Of a DNA stretch of 64,000 nt, positions 28,966 to 37,354 are shown one piece after another. The notes below the pieces were generated by a model. That model worked only from the letters and a program-made list of their open reading frames with translations. It ran no database searches and was not told the DNA's origin. The translations under genes and the position numbers were made by a program. The stretch is from the NCBI GenBank assembly GCA_963831645.1, contig CAWHQZ010000023.1, positions 1 to 64,000 of the forward strand. Direction: 5' to 3'. Source of the DNA: CAWHQZ01 sp963831645 (GTDB taxonomy: Bacteria > Pseudomonadota > Alphaproteobacteria > Rhizobiales > Aestuariivirgaceae). Position 1 is the first letter of the stretch. Each line of letters opens with the position of its first letter.

Positions 28966-29724
28966 TCACGCGGCCTTCCCCGCCGCCATCGCCCCCGGCA
29001 CCGGGGGCATCTCGCGCAGCAGCCGGCCGAAGCCCGGCACGCCGGTACGCACGCCGATCTTCTGCAGCGCGTGCCAGATCGTCACGTTGTTCGTCGTCAG
29101 CACCGGCTTGCCGACCGCCTGCTCGAGGCGGTCGACGATGCTGGCGGTCCACCAGTTTCCGCAAGCGAGGAACACCGCGTCGGCCTCCCCGCGGTCGGCC
29201 TTGCGTCCGTGCTCGAACGCCGTATCGGGATGCAGCCGGCCGATGTCGTTGTTGCGCGTCACGCCCATCGCCACCTGGCTCACCACCCCGATGCCATGCG
29301 CCTCCAGGAAGGCGGCCACCACGCTGTTCGTCTGCTCGCTCCACGGCGCGGCGAGGGCCACACGGCGGATGCCGAACGCGGAGAACGAGTCCAGCATCCC
29401 GGTCGCCGCAGTGGTCGCCGGCTTGCCGGTCGCGTCCTCGAGACGCTTGATGAGCTGGACATCGTAGCCCTTGCCCATGCGCGTCGACGGCGCGGTGGCG
29501 GCGAGCACCACGATGTCGACTGCCGCGTCGGCGAGCTTGCGGGCCTCCTTCTCGAGTTCGGCGACGATGTTCAGCGTGGAGTCGGCGTCCACGCTCTGCA
29601 GCCCGAGGCGGGCCACGTGCAGCGAGACCGACGCCGGCAGCATCTGCACGAACTCGGGCTCCTGCGTCGAGTTGGAGGACGGCACCAGGAGGCCGATACG
29701 CTGTTTCTTCTCTACGAAAGTCAT
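28966..29724 (-). CDS. Maleate isomerase / arylmalonate decarboxylase-like protein
   Basis: A 252-residue Asp/Glu-racemase-superfamily protein. LLVPSSNSTQEPEFVQMLP near the N terminus, VVLAATAPSTRMGKG in the middle and AVFLACGNWWTASIVDRLE, whose Cys would be a catalytic residue, fit the maleate cis-trans isomerase / arylmalonate decarboxylase branch. The usual first catalytic Cys position is replaced here by A-T-A-P-S (VLAATAPS), so one Cys may be missing; the chemistry is therefore uncertain. It sits between two Bug receptor genes. Confidence 0.78.
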   Translation of the reverse strand: MTFVEKKQRIGLLVPSSNSTQEPEFVQMLPASVSLHVARLGLQSVDADSTLNIVAELEKEARKLADAAVDIVVLAATAPSTRMGKGYDVQLIKRLEDATGKPATTAATGMLDSFSAFGIRRVALAAPWSEQTNSVVAAFLEAHGIGVVSQVAMGVTRNNDIGRLHPDTAFEHGRKADRGEADAVFLACGNWWTASIVDRLEQAVGKPVLTTNNVTIWHALQKIGVRTGVPGFGRLLREMPPVPGAMAAGKAA

Positions 29725-29737
29725 CGGGATGTCTCCG

Positions 29738-30694
29738 TTATTCCGGCTTGATTCCGGCAGCCCTGAAGAGCGCCGCGTAGCGTTCGATGTCCTTTTCCAC
29801 CATCGCCGCCATTTCGGCTGGCGTGTTGCCGATCGGCTCGCTCTCGCCGTCGCGCTCGGCGGCTTGGCGGAACTTCGGGGTGTTTATCACCTTCACGACC
29901 GCGGCGTGCGTGCGCCTCACGACGTCCTGCGGCGTGCGCGCCGGGTACCAGACGGCGGGCGAGACCCCGGCCTCGTAGTCCTTGTAGGTCTCCGCGACCG
30001 CCGGAACGTCCGGCAGCGCCTTGGTTCGGGTGGCGCCGGTGACGGCGATTGCCCGCAGCCGCCCGGCCCTGACGTGCGGCAGGGCGGAATTGATGCCCGA
30101 GAAATACAGCTCCACGTGCCCGCCGAGCACATCGGCCAGCGCCGGCGCGCCGCCCTTGTACGGAACATGGACCATCTTCACGTTGCCGCGCAGCTCGAGC
30201 TGCACGCCGGCGAGGTGCGCCATGCCGCCGGTCCCGAACGAAGCGTAGTTGATCTTGCCCGGCCGCTCCCCGGCGAGCTTCACGACGTCGGCAACGGTCT
30301 CGGCCGGGAAGGACGGATTGACGACCAGCAGCAGCGGTACCGTGTTGATCACCGTCACCGGGGCGAAGTCCTTGACCGGGTCGTACGGCAGCGACTTCAC
30401 CGCGGCCGGGTTGCCGGCGTGCGCGGCGAGCGTGCTGACCAGCATCGTGTAGCCGTCGGGCGCGGCCTTGGCGACGAAGTCGGTGGCGATGATGCCATTC
30501 GCGCCGGCGCGGTTCTCGACCACCACCGGCTGGCCGAGCTCGACGGCGAGGTCCTCGGCGAGCCGCCGCCCGCTGACGTCCACGCTACCGCCCGCGGGAT
30601 AAGGGATGACCATGCGGATCGGCTTCGCCGGCCAGGACTGCGCCTGCGCCGCGGTCGCGATGGCGAGACAGATCAGGGCGGCGAGCGCTCTCAT
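29738..30694 (-). CDS. Second Bug/TctC-family solute-binding protein
   Basis: A 318-residue receptor paralogous in family to the gene at 28007. Signal peptide ALAALICLAIATAAQAQ, then IRMVIPYPAGGSVDVSGRRL, VVVENRAGANGIIATDFVA and GTGGMAHLAGVQLE. AGGAGAAG stands before the ATG. It opens the operon Bug, isomerase, Bug, MmgE/PrpD; two different receptors suggest either two substrates or a substrate and its isomer. The gene lies 29 bases downstream of the tRNA-Leu 3' end on the same strand. Confidence 0.92.
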   Translation of the reverse strand: MRALAALICLAIATAAQAQSWPAKPIRMVIPYPAGGSVDVSGRRLAEDLAVELGQPVVVENRAGANGIIATDFVAKAAPDGYTMLVSTLAAHAGNPAAVKSLPYDPVKDFAPVTVINTVPLLLVVNPSFPAETVADVVKLAGERPGKINYASFGTGGMAHLAGVQLELRGNVKMVHVPYKGGAPALADVLGGHVELYFSGINSALPHVRAGRLRAIAVTGATRTKALPDVPAVAETYKDYEAGVSPAVWYPARTPQDVVRRTHAAVVKVINTPKFRQAAERDGESEPIGNTPAEMAAMVEKDIERYAALFRAAGIKPE

Positions 30695-30723
30695 GCGAAC
30701 TTCTCCTAGCTGCGCAAGTCCGA

Positions 30724-30810
30724 TGGTGCCGGGAGCGAGAATCGAACTCGCACGCTGTCGCCAGCGCGGGATTTTGAGTCCCGTGCGTCTACCAGTTCCG
30801 CCATCCCGGC
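30724..30810 (-). tRNA. tRNA-Leu (anticodon CAA)
   Basis: 87 bases including an encoded CCA. Acceptor GCCGGGA pairs with TCCCGGC; the anticodon stem CGGGA/TCCCG holds the loop CTCAAAA (anticodon CAA); a long variable arm CGCTG/CAGCG identifies class II; the T arm is GCGAG-TTCGATT-CTCGC. Its 5' half (30769-30810) is repeated exactly at 37355-37396, so it forms one boundary of a genomic island. The promoter of this copy would lie inside the island, where I see no hexamer pair as good as the one at the right-hand copy. Confidence 0.96.
30769..30810 (-). repeat. Left 42-bp direct repeat (tRNA-Leu positions 1-42)
   Basis: Identical over 42 bases to 37355-37396, from GG at the 3' strand of the anticodon stem to the tRNA 5' end. 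Sequence diverges at once on both sides. Probable attachment-site duplication. Confidence 0.9.
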
Positions 30811-31127
30811 GTGCGGGCAACTGATTGATTAACTAAGAAACCGGTCAGCGCAGGCCCACTACGCACGACCCGATTCTATCCAACTCACGGCACAAATTCG
30901 TCACAGCGCGAGAGAGGCGTCATCAGGCGGTGGTTTGATCTCGAGTTGTTTGAAATCGCCGCCCCGAAGCGTCGCTTGCCGACCCTGAGCGGTCGTACGC
31001 AGTGATTGAGAGCAGACGGCCCGCACGCCCGTGCTGCAAGTTTGGCCTTCCGAGGTCGCGACCCAAAGGTCAGCTTCCCAGGCACTGTGCCTTCATGCGC
31101 CATCGGCGAGGACAAATCGTGCCGTGG
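30811..31127. other. Left-end island spacer without a supported gene
   Basis: 317 bases of mixed composition between the tRNA 5' end and the regulator's stop. A 76-codon minus-strand frame (30885-31115) has no family-like features or good ribosome binding site. I see no integrase remnant and no strong promoter. Confidence 0.55.
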
Positions 31128-32717
31128 TCACTCGGGCAATCCGGCCAGCCGCAGTCCATCCGCGAACCGCGCCAGATCTTCCGGGCGATGGATCGGAAGC
31201 CAATCCTTGAGATTGGAGACGCGGAGTGACGGATCGAGCGTGCGCACGCGCTGCATCGCCTGCTTCGCCTTGTCCATTCGTCCCACGAGCGCATGACTCG
31301 CCGCCGCCAAGCTGACCGCGGCAAGGAAACTGGGTAGATTCCCGACAGACATTTCGGCCCAAGCCGAAGCGGAATCGAAGCGCCCCGCGAAGAAATGTGC
31401 CAGCGCCATCCCAGCCTGCATCCTAAACATCTCCGGATCCAGTGGACTCAAGCGAACGGCATGCGCGAGATGCTCAATCGCGGCGTCTGTTTCACCGTGG
31501 AGAGCGCGCAGGAAACCACCAAGGAACCAGGCGGAGGCGAGGTTCGGATTGAGCAGCACGGCCCTGTCGAGCAGCGCGATACCGCCATCGAGGTCGCCGG
31601 CGAGATGACCGAGTGCATGGCCTCCTCTCGTGAGCGCCACAGCATCGTCCCGGCCGAGTTCCACCGCGAGCCGCGCCAAGCGGGTGCCCTCGGCGATCTC
31701 CCGGGGCCGATCGGTCATCCAGCCATTCACCTTGCGCCAGAAATGGCACCAGGCCGCCATGCCATAGGCCGATGCAAATTCCGGATCGAGCTCGGTGGCC
31801 TTGTAGAACAAGGGCAGCGCCGCCTCGATTGCTTCGCGAGATCCGCTGTGGAGCTTTGCCATGCCGCGCAGGTAATAGTCGTAGGCGTCCAGGCTCTCCG
31901 TCGGCTTGCGCTTCGCGCGCTCGATTTCCGCCCGTTCGAGCTGCGGCGCGATCGCGCCGACGACGCTTTCTGCCATCTGGTCCTGCAGTTCGAAGATGTC
32001 GTCGAGCGTGCCTTCGAAGCGCTCCGCCCAGAGATCCGTCCCGGTCGTGGCGTCGCTGAGCTGCCCGGTGATGCGCACCTTGTTGCCGATCTTGCGCACG
32101 CTGCCTTCCAGCACGTAGCGCACGCCAAGCGCGCGGCCGACTTCCCTCACGTCCACCGCCCGACCCTTGTAGGTGAAGCTCGAATTGCGCGCGATGACGA
32201 ACAGCCAGCGCATGCGCGACAGGGCGACGATGATGTCGTCCGCCACGCCGTCGGCGAAGTATTCCTGCTCCGGATCGCCGCTGAGGTTGTGGAACGGCAA
32301 GACCGTAATGGAGGGTTTGTCCGGAAGGACGAGCACGGACGGCGGCTCCCGCGATTCGTTGGAGGTGTGTTCGACGACCGTTGAAGCGCCGGGCAGTCGC
32401 GCTTCCCCGATCTCGCCGACCTTGCCGACGAAGCGGAAACCCTTGCGGGCGACCGTCCGGACCAGGCGCTGCTCCTCGCCGGTGTCGCCGATGGCCTTGC
32501 GAACCGCGTTGACCTGGCTGGTGATCGTCGATTCCGAGACGATTCGGCCGCTCCATACCGCCTTCAGTAGATCGTCCCTGCTAACGACGCGGTCGCGGTT
32601 CCTGACGAGATGCAGCAGCAAGTCGAAGACCTGCGGCGCGATAGGCACAACTTTCGCGTGATGGGTGAGCTCCCGGCGTTCCGGGTCGAGCACGTAGCCG
32701 CCAAACGTGAACTGCAC
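31128..32717 (-). CDS. Winged-helix/TPR regulator (CadC/TolB-N like)
   Basis: A 529-residue protein. N-terminal OmpR-type winged helix (residues ~1-100: FGGYVLDPERREL, SESTITSQVNAVRKAIGD, RTVARKGFRFVG). Then a TolB-N/adenylate-cyclase-associated domain (ITVLPFHNLSGDPEQEYFAD and IARNSSFTYKGRAVDVREV, ALGVRYVLEGSVRK). The rest is TPR-like. There is no TM helix, so unlike CadC it is probably cytoplasmic. Starts at GTG 32717. It points away from the hydrolase genes on the other strand of the island and could regulate them. The architecture is frequent in alphaproteobacteria, which agrees with transfer. Confidence 0.82.
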   Translation of the reverse strand: MQFTFGGYVLDPERRELTHHAKVVPIAPQVFDLLLHLVRNRDRVVSRDDLLKAVWSGRIVSESTITSQVNAVRKAIGDTGEEQRLVRTVARKGFRFVGKVGEIGEARLPGASTVVEHTSNESREPPSVLVLPDKPSITVLPFHNLSGDPEQEYFADGVADDIIVALSRMRWLFVIARNSSFTYKGRAVDVREVGRALGVRYVLEGSVRKIGNKVRITGQLSDATTGTDLWAERFEGTLDDIFELQDQMAESVVGAIAPQLERAEIERAKRKPTESLDAYDYYLRGMAKLHSGSREAIEAALPLFYKATELDPEFASAYGMAAWCHFWRKVNGWMTDRPREIAEGTRLARLAVELGRDDAVALTRGGHALGHLAGDLDGGIALLDRAVLLNPNLASAWFLGGFLRALHGETDAAIEHLAHAVRLSPLDPEMFRMQAGMALAHFFAGRFDSASAWAEMSVGNLPSFLAAVSLAAASHALVGRMDKAKQAMQRVRTLDPSLRVSNLKDWLPIHRPEDLARFADGLRLAGLPE

Positions 32718-32961
32718 GCCGGCACCCCCCTGGCCGAGCGCCTCAGCTCCCTGGCCGGGGCAACTGGCAAATGCTTCCGTCTACGGATAGTACGGCAACG
32801 CGGGTGAGAGCACCCCGTCCCGATCGGGCAACTCCTGGACGAAGAACCAAGCCTTCATGAAGGGCAATTCAAGGTGACGCCAAGGACTTCGCCGGAGCGC
32901 ACAGGCAAGCTTCACGCACATCGACCGCAATGGTTGCGTTCGGAAGAAGCGGAGGTAAGGC

Positions 32962-33723
32962 ATGAAGATTGTCGTCATCGGAGGCACCGGCCTCATCGGA
33001 AAGAAACTTGTGAAGAACCTCAGCGAGCGCGGCCATGACGTGCTCGCAGCCTCGCCCAACACGGGCGTAAACACCATCACCCGCGAGGGTTTGCCCAAAG
33101 CGCTCGACGGCGCCGAAGTCGTCGTCGATGTGGCGAACGCGCCGGCATGGGAAGACAAGGCAGTCCTCGAGTTTTTCGAGACGTCGGGCCGTAACCTGCT
33201 GGCTGCGGAAGCTGCCGCCGGCGTGCGCCACCATGTAGCACTGTCGATCGTTGGTAGCGAACGGCTTCCCGACAACGGCTACTTCCGGGCGAAGGTCGCG
33301 CAGGAAAGCCTCATCAAGGCGTCCGGCATTCCCTACACCATCCTGCGTGCCACGCAGTTCTTCGAGTTTGTCGGCGGCATTGCCCAGTCGGCCACCGTCG
33401 GCGAGGAGATTCGCCTGTCGCCGGCGCTGATCCAGCCGATCGCGTCGGAGGACGTGGCAGCGGCGCTCGCCGATGTCGCGGTCGCACCGCCGGTTAACGG
33501 CACGGTCGAAGTCGCCGGTCCGGAGGCCATGCCGCTCGACGAACTGGTCAGGCGCTTCCTGCGGGGAACGCAGGATCCGCGCAAAGTCGTGCCGGACGTC
33601 CACGCGCGCTACTTCGGCGGCGTCCTCTCCGATCGGTCGCTCACACCCGGGGAGAACCCGCGCATCGGCGCGATCCGGTTCGAGGACTGGCTCGGTCAGT
33701 CGACGGCCCAAGCGGGGCGCTAG
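32962..33723 (+). CDS. NAD(P)-binding NmrA-like oxidoreductase
   Basis: A 253-residue Rossmann protein of the atypical SDR/NmrA group. The nucleotide motif VIGGTGLIGKKLVKNL is at residues 4-19; LSIVGSERLP and YFRAKVAQESLIKASGIPY follow. The catalytic Tyr-x-x-x-Lys appears as YFRAK, so reductase activity is possible, though many NmrA-like proteins only sense NAD(P). GGAGG lies 7 bases before the ATG. First of four plus-strand genes in the island. Confidence 0.83.
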   Translation: MKIVVIGGTGLIGKKLVKNLSERGHDVLAASPNTGVNTITREGLPKALDGAEVVVDVANAPAWEDKAVLEFFETSGRNLLAAEAAAGVRHHVALSIVGSERLPDNGYFRAKVAQESLIKASGIPYTILRATQFFEFVGGIAQSATVGEEIRLSPALIQPIASEDVAAALADVAVAPPVNGTVEVAGPEAMPLDELVRRFLRGTQDPRKVVPDVHARYFGGVLSDRSLTPGENPRIGAIRFEDWLGQSTAQAGR

Positions 33724-33797
33724 TGCTGCCGGGTCCGGCTTAGGGCCAATCGAGGCCGACGAGTCTTTCTTCCACCTCAGCTGACGGAGCCAAAACG

Positions 33798-34634
33798 ATG
33801 AGCACGATTACCACGCGCGACGGCGTCGACATCTTCTACAAGGATTGGGGCCCGAAGAACGCCCAACCGATCTTTTTCCATCACGGTTGGCCGCTGAGCG
33901 CGGACGACTGGGACACTCAGATGCTCTATTTCCTGGACAAGGGTTACCGCGTCATCGCTCATGACCGGCGCGGCCACGGCCGCTCGACGCAGGTGAGCGA
34001 CGGCCACGACATGGATCATTACGCAGCAGATGCCGCCGCGGTGGTCGAGCATCTCGAGCTCCGCAACGCAGTCCACATCGGACACTCGACGGGCGGCGGC
34101 GAGGCGACTCGCTACGTCGCCCAGCATGGCCAGAAGCGCGACCGGGTTGCCAAGCTCGTGTTGATCGGTGCTGTGCCGCCGATTATGTTGAAGACGGCCG
34201 CCAATCCGGGCGGTCTGCCGATCGAAGTCTTCGACGATCTCCGTAAGGCGCTCGCCAGCAATCGCGCACAGTTCTACGTCGACTTTCCCAGCGGACCGTT
34301 CTACGGGTACAACAGGCCCGGCGCGAAGGCGTCCCAGGGCGTGATCGAGAATTGGTGGCGCCAAGGCATGATGGGTGGCGCGAAGGCGCATCACGAAGGG
34401 ATCAAGGCGTTCTCGGAGACCGACTTCACGGCAGACCTCAAGAGCATCAATGTGCCGACGCTCGTGATGCACGGCGACGACGATCAAATCGTGCCGATCG
34501 CCGATTCCGCACCTCTGTCAGCGAAGCTTCTCAAGAACGGCACGCTCAAGATCTACGAGAAGTTCCCGCACGGCATGTGCACGACGCGCGCCGACGTGAT
34601 CAACCCGGACCTCCTTGCATTCATCAAGTCCTGA
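33798..34634 (+). CDS. Alpha/beta hydrolase of the non-heme chloroperoxidase type
   Basis: A 278-residue alpha/beta hydrolase. Oxyanion region FFHHGWPLSADDWDTQM, nucleophile elbow GHSTGGGEATRY, acid HGDDDQIVPIADSA and base His in EKFPHGMCTT. This matches the perhydrolase/chloroperoxidase esterase group. Natural substrate unknown. Two bases after its stop begins the first 28-bp direct repeat; without the cassette between the repeats, the second hydrolase gene would follow about 47 bases downstream. Confidence 0.88.
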   Translation: MSTITTRDGVDIFYKDWGPKNAQPIFFHHGWPLSADDWDTQMLYFLDKGYRVIAHDRRGHGRSTQVSDGHDMDHYAADAAAVVEHLELRNAVHIGHSTGGGEATRYVAQHGQKRDRVAKLVLIGAVPPIMLKTAANPGGLPIEVFDDLRKALASNRAQFYVDFPSGPFYGYNRPGAKASQGVIENWWRQGMMGGAKAHHEGIKAFSETDFTADLKSINVPTLVMHGDDDQIVPIADSAPLSAKLLKNGTLKIYEKFPHGMCTTRADVINPDLLAFIKS

Positions 34635-34635
34635 A

Positions 34636-34663
34636 CTGCGCTTTCCCGAATTCGGAGTCCGAC
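34636..34663 (+). repeat. 28-bp direct repeat, copy 1
   Basis: Identical to 35783-35810. It starts CTGCGCTTTCCCGAATTCGG and includes the palindrome CCGAATTCGG. Together the two copies frame the metallo-beta-lactamase-fold gene. Confidence 0.85.
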
Positions 34664-34820
34664 ATCACGAAGCGATTCCTCTGCGCGCTGCTTCTACATG
34701 TAATTCGGTCCTAGTTGTTCGCTGTGCGCATCGGCCAGATTCGGAACATCGACCAGGATCTCTCGGACACGCGCGGAAAGGCGTAAGGGTTCCTGATCAC
34801 TACAGCAGAAGGAGACAAAC

Positions 34821-35732
34821 ATGAGCTTGGACACTGCCTCACGCCCCGGTAAAACGGGGACCCACGAGTTGGTTCCGTCGCGCTACGCGCTGCGGGTCGG
34901 CGAGATTGACGTGCTGGTGATCAGCGATGGGGTGCTACCGCTGCCAGCCACGACGTTGGCCACCAATGCCGACCCGGCCGACCTGTCGGCCTGGCTGGAA
35001 GAAAGGCTCCAGCCGCCGAACGTGTACAAGTGGGCGCTGAACGTGGTCGTGGTGCGTAGCGGCGGCCGGACCGTACTCATCGACTCTGGGGCAGGGTCGG
35101 AGTTCCCGGATTTCCCTGGGGTCGGGCAGTTGGCCAAACGACTGGACGCCGCCCGCATCGATCCCGCATCCGTGACCGACGTGGTGCTTACCCACCTGCA
35201 TGTGGACCACGTTGGCGGGCTGCTCGCCGACGGGCTGAAGAGCCGGCTGCGTCCGGACGTGCCGATCCACCTGGCGGCTGCCGAGGCCAAATTCTGGTTG
35301 TCGCCCGATTTCTCCCGCAACACTTTTGGTGGGTTTCCGCACGTGCTTCGGTCGGCCGAAGAGCGGTTCGTCGACGTGTACCGCAACCAGCTGCGGCCGT
35401 TCGAGAAGACGTACGAGGTGGCGCCGGGGGTGGTCGTCAGTCGCACCGGCGGCCACACCCTCGGGCACAGCGTGGTCCGCATGGCGTCCGGCGGCGACCG
35501 GCTGACGTTCCTCGGCGATGCCGTGTTCCCGAATCACTTCGATCACCCCGACTGGCACAACGCTTTCGACCACGACCCCGAGGAGGCGGTCCGCGTCCGG
35601 GTCCGTCTTTTGCGGGAACTGGCGGCGACCGGCGAGCCGGTGGTGGCCGCTCACCTGCCGTTCCCGTCCGTCGGCCGGGTGGCGGTCGCCGGCGACGCGT
35701 TTCGTTTTGTACCGGCCGACTGGGAGTACTGA
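34821..35732 (+). CDS. MBL-fold metallohydrolase
   Basis: A 303-residue metallo-beta-lactamase-fold protein. Zinc motif THLHVDHVGG, a further His in GGHTLGHSVVRM, Asp in TFLGDAVFPNHFD and the C-terminal His in VVAAHLPFPSVG. The insertion VYKWALNVVVVRSGGRTVLI is typical of the broad hydrolase/quorum-lactonase-like group rather than true beta-lactamases. AAGGAG precedes the ATG. It lies between 28-bp direct repeats and its codons look more GC-rich than the two hydrolases around it, so it may be a separate insertion within the island. Confidence 0.87.
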   Translation: MSLDTASRPGKTGTHELVPSRYALRVGEIDVLVISDGVLPLPATTLATNADPADLSAWLEERLQPPNVYKWALNVVVVRSGGRTVLIDSGAGSEFPDFPGVGQLAKRLDAARIDPASVTDVVLTHLHVDHVGGLLADGLKSRLRPDVPIHLAAAEAKFWLSPDFSRNTFGGFPHVLRSAEERFVDVYRNQLRPFEKTYEVAPGVVVSRTGGHTLGHSVVRMASGGDRLTFLGDAVFPNHFDHPDWHNAFDHDPEEAVRVRVRLLRELAATGEPVVAAHLPFPSVGRVAVAGDAFRFVPADWEY

Positions 35733-35782
35733 CCGCTTGTTGGGTTAGGGGCGAACTAGGCGCCGCACCAGACCCGGGGAGC

Positions 35783-35810
35783 CTGCGCTTTCCCGAATTC
35801 GGAGTCCGAC
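35783..35810 (+). repeat. 28-bp direct repeat, copy 2
   Basis: Second exact copy of 34636-34663. It ends 17 bases before the ATG of the next hydrolase, directly upstream of its ribosome binding site. Confidence 0.85.
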
Positions 35811-35827
35811 CCACAAGGAGACGCACC

Positions 35828-36667
35828 ATGCCCACGCCTTCGAAACGTCCCGATACGATTGTGCTGGTTCATGGCTTCTGGGTGACGCCGCGAAGCTGGG
35901 AGCACTGGATCCCGCGCTATGAAGCCCAGGGCTACCGCGTCCTCGCTCCAGCGTATCCGGGGTTCGAGGTCGAGGTCGAAGCGCTCAACCGCGATTCATC
36001 GCCCGTCGAGCGTCTCACGGTTCCCGCGATCATGGCGCACCTCGAAGCCATTGCCGGGCGATTCGAGGCGCCACCGATCCTTATGGGTCATTCGGCGGGT
36101 GGCGCCTTTGTGCAGCTGCTCCTCGATCGTGGCTATGGGGCGGCTGGAGTGGCGATCAATTCCGCACCTACGGAAGGAGTGCGCGTCACGCCGCTGTCGC
36201 AGCTCAAATCGACGTTCCCGGTGCTTAAGAATCCGGCGAATCGCCACAGGGCAGTGGCGTTCACGTACGATCAATGGCGCTACGTGTTCACGAACACATT
36301 CGACGAAGCGGACGCGCGCGCCGCCTACGACCGCTATCACGTCCCGGCATCAGGGGGCATTTTCTGGGACAGCGTGCTGGCGAATTTCATCCCCGGTCCC
36401 CAGGACGTCGCGGTCGACTACCGGAACAACGCCCGCGCGCCCCTTCTCTTCATCTCGGGGAGCGAAGATCACTTGATGCCGCCCGCCGTCCAACGCTCGA
36501 ACGCGAAGCACTACAAGTCGAACACGATCACGGAGATCAAGGAATTCCCGGGACGCTCGCATCTCATGCCCGCCCAGCAGGGGTGGGAGGAGATCGCCGA
36601 CTATGCACTGGCGTGGGCCGAGAAACACGGTACGCACCAGCCGCAGGCCGCTCCGGCATCTTCATGA
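35828..36667 (+). CDS. Alpha/beta hydrolase
   Basis: A 279-residue alpha/beta hydrolase. Oxyanion motif VLVHGFWVTPRSWEHWIP, nucleophile elbow MGHSAGGAFVQLLLD, acid in ISGSEDHLMPP and base His in FPGRSHLMPAQQGWEE. AAGGAG stands 8 bases before the ATG. The substrate is unknown; with the other island genes (second hydrolase, NmrA-like and MBL proteins) a detoxification or ester/lactone degradation role is possible. Confidence 0.87.
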   Translation: MPTPSKRPDTIVLVHGFWVTPRSWEHWIPRYEAQGYRVLAPAYPGFEVEVEALNRDSSPVERLTVPAIMAHLEAIAGRFEAPPILMGHSAGGAFVQLLLDRGYGAAGVAINSAPTEGVRVTPLSQLKSTFPVLKNPANRHRAVAFTYDQWRYVFTNTFDEADARAAYDRYHVPASGGIFWDSVLANFIPGPQDVAVDYRNNARAPLLFISGSEDHLMPPAVQRSNAKHYKSNTITEIKEFPGRSHLMPAQQGWEEIADYALAWAEKHGTHQPQAAPASS

Positions 36668-36675
36668 GATGAGGA

Positions 36676-37045
36676 TTTGCTGATCTCAATACGCGCATCG
36701 GCGAACTCGATCAGAAGATCCTCGCCTACGATCGAGAGCTCGAAGCGCTGGCGCGTCAGAGCGATGCGGCCAAGCGGCTGCAGCAGATCCCCGGCATCGG
36801 GCCGATCACGGCCACGGCGCTAGTCGCTAGCGTCGCTGATGCCAAATAGTTCGACAACGGCCACCCGCGCGGTGCTCTCCAGTACCAAGGACAAACCCGA
36901 TCGGCTCAGCCGCTGGGCCGAAGCGGTACGGGCGCGACGCGGCACGCGAAAAGCCGCCGTGGCGCTGGCCGCCAAGAACGCACGCATCGCCTGGGTGCTG
37001 CTCGCCAGAGGCGAGGACTATCAGTTGCGGCGCGCTGCAGGTTGA
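36676..37045 (+). pseudogene. IS110/IS1111-family transposase remnant
   Basis: Only the C-terminal Transposase_20 region survives. One frame reads LQQIPGIGPITATALVASV followed by DAK, then a TAG where a Ser codon is usual, then FDNGH. After an internal deletion and a frame change, DRLSRWAEAVRARRG and KNARIAWVLLARGEDYQ, the conserved family end, appear to the stop at 37045. The N-terminal DEDD RuvC-like domain is gone. It is the only mobile-element gene in the island. Confidence 0.82.
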
Positions 37046-37354
37046 CGCGCGCGTCGATCAAGACAGGAAAGGAGGTTTCTCCCGCCACTGACTGCGAAGC
37101 GTTCTCCGATGACGGAACGGTCTAGAGCCGGCGCGGGCGACCCTGTTCAAACCGCAAGGCACTCGATGTCGGCTAACGATAGAGGGACCTGCGCGCGCGT
37201 ATTCTCATCCGGGCCAGAGCCATCCCGTGCTCACCAACAGGCCGAATATAGACACGCAGTCCGTCCCGCCGTCGACGGTTCACTTCGCGCGGGAAGTGGT
37301 TGATTCTTGTTCGATGATTGCCCCGTAACTCGGGTTGGCTACGGGCGCTGCGGT
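37046..37354. other. Non-coding stretch between transposase remnant and right repeat
   Basis: No gene is supported. The minus strand shows several short stem-loops: CCCGTA/TACGGG (near 37322-37346), CACTTC/GAAGTG (near 37287-37304) and the palindrome CCGTCGACGG. It could be what remains of an IS1111-type downstream non-coding region, which in intact elements encodes the guide RNA; that is speculation. Confidence 0.4.

Noticed and set aside
30885..31115. 76-codon minus-strand frame at the island's left end
   Set aside because: No recognisable motif, no clear ribosome binding site and basic low-information sequence.
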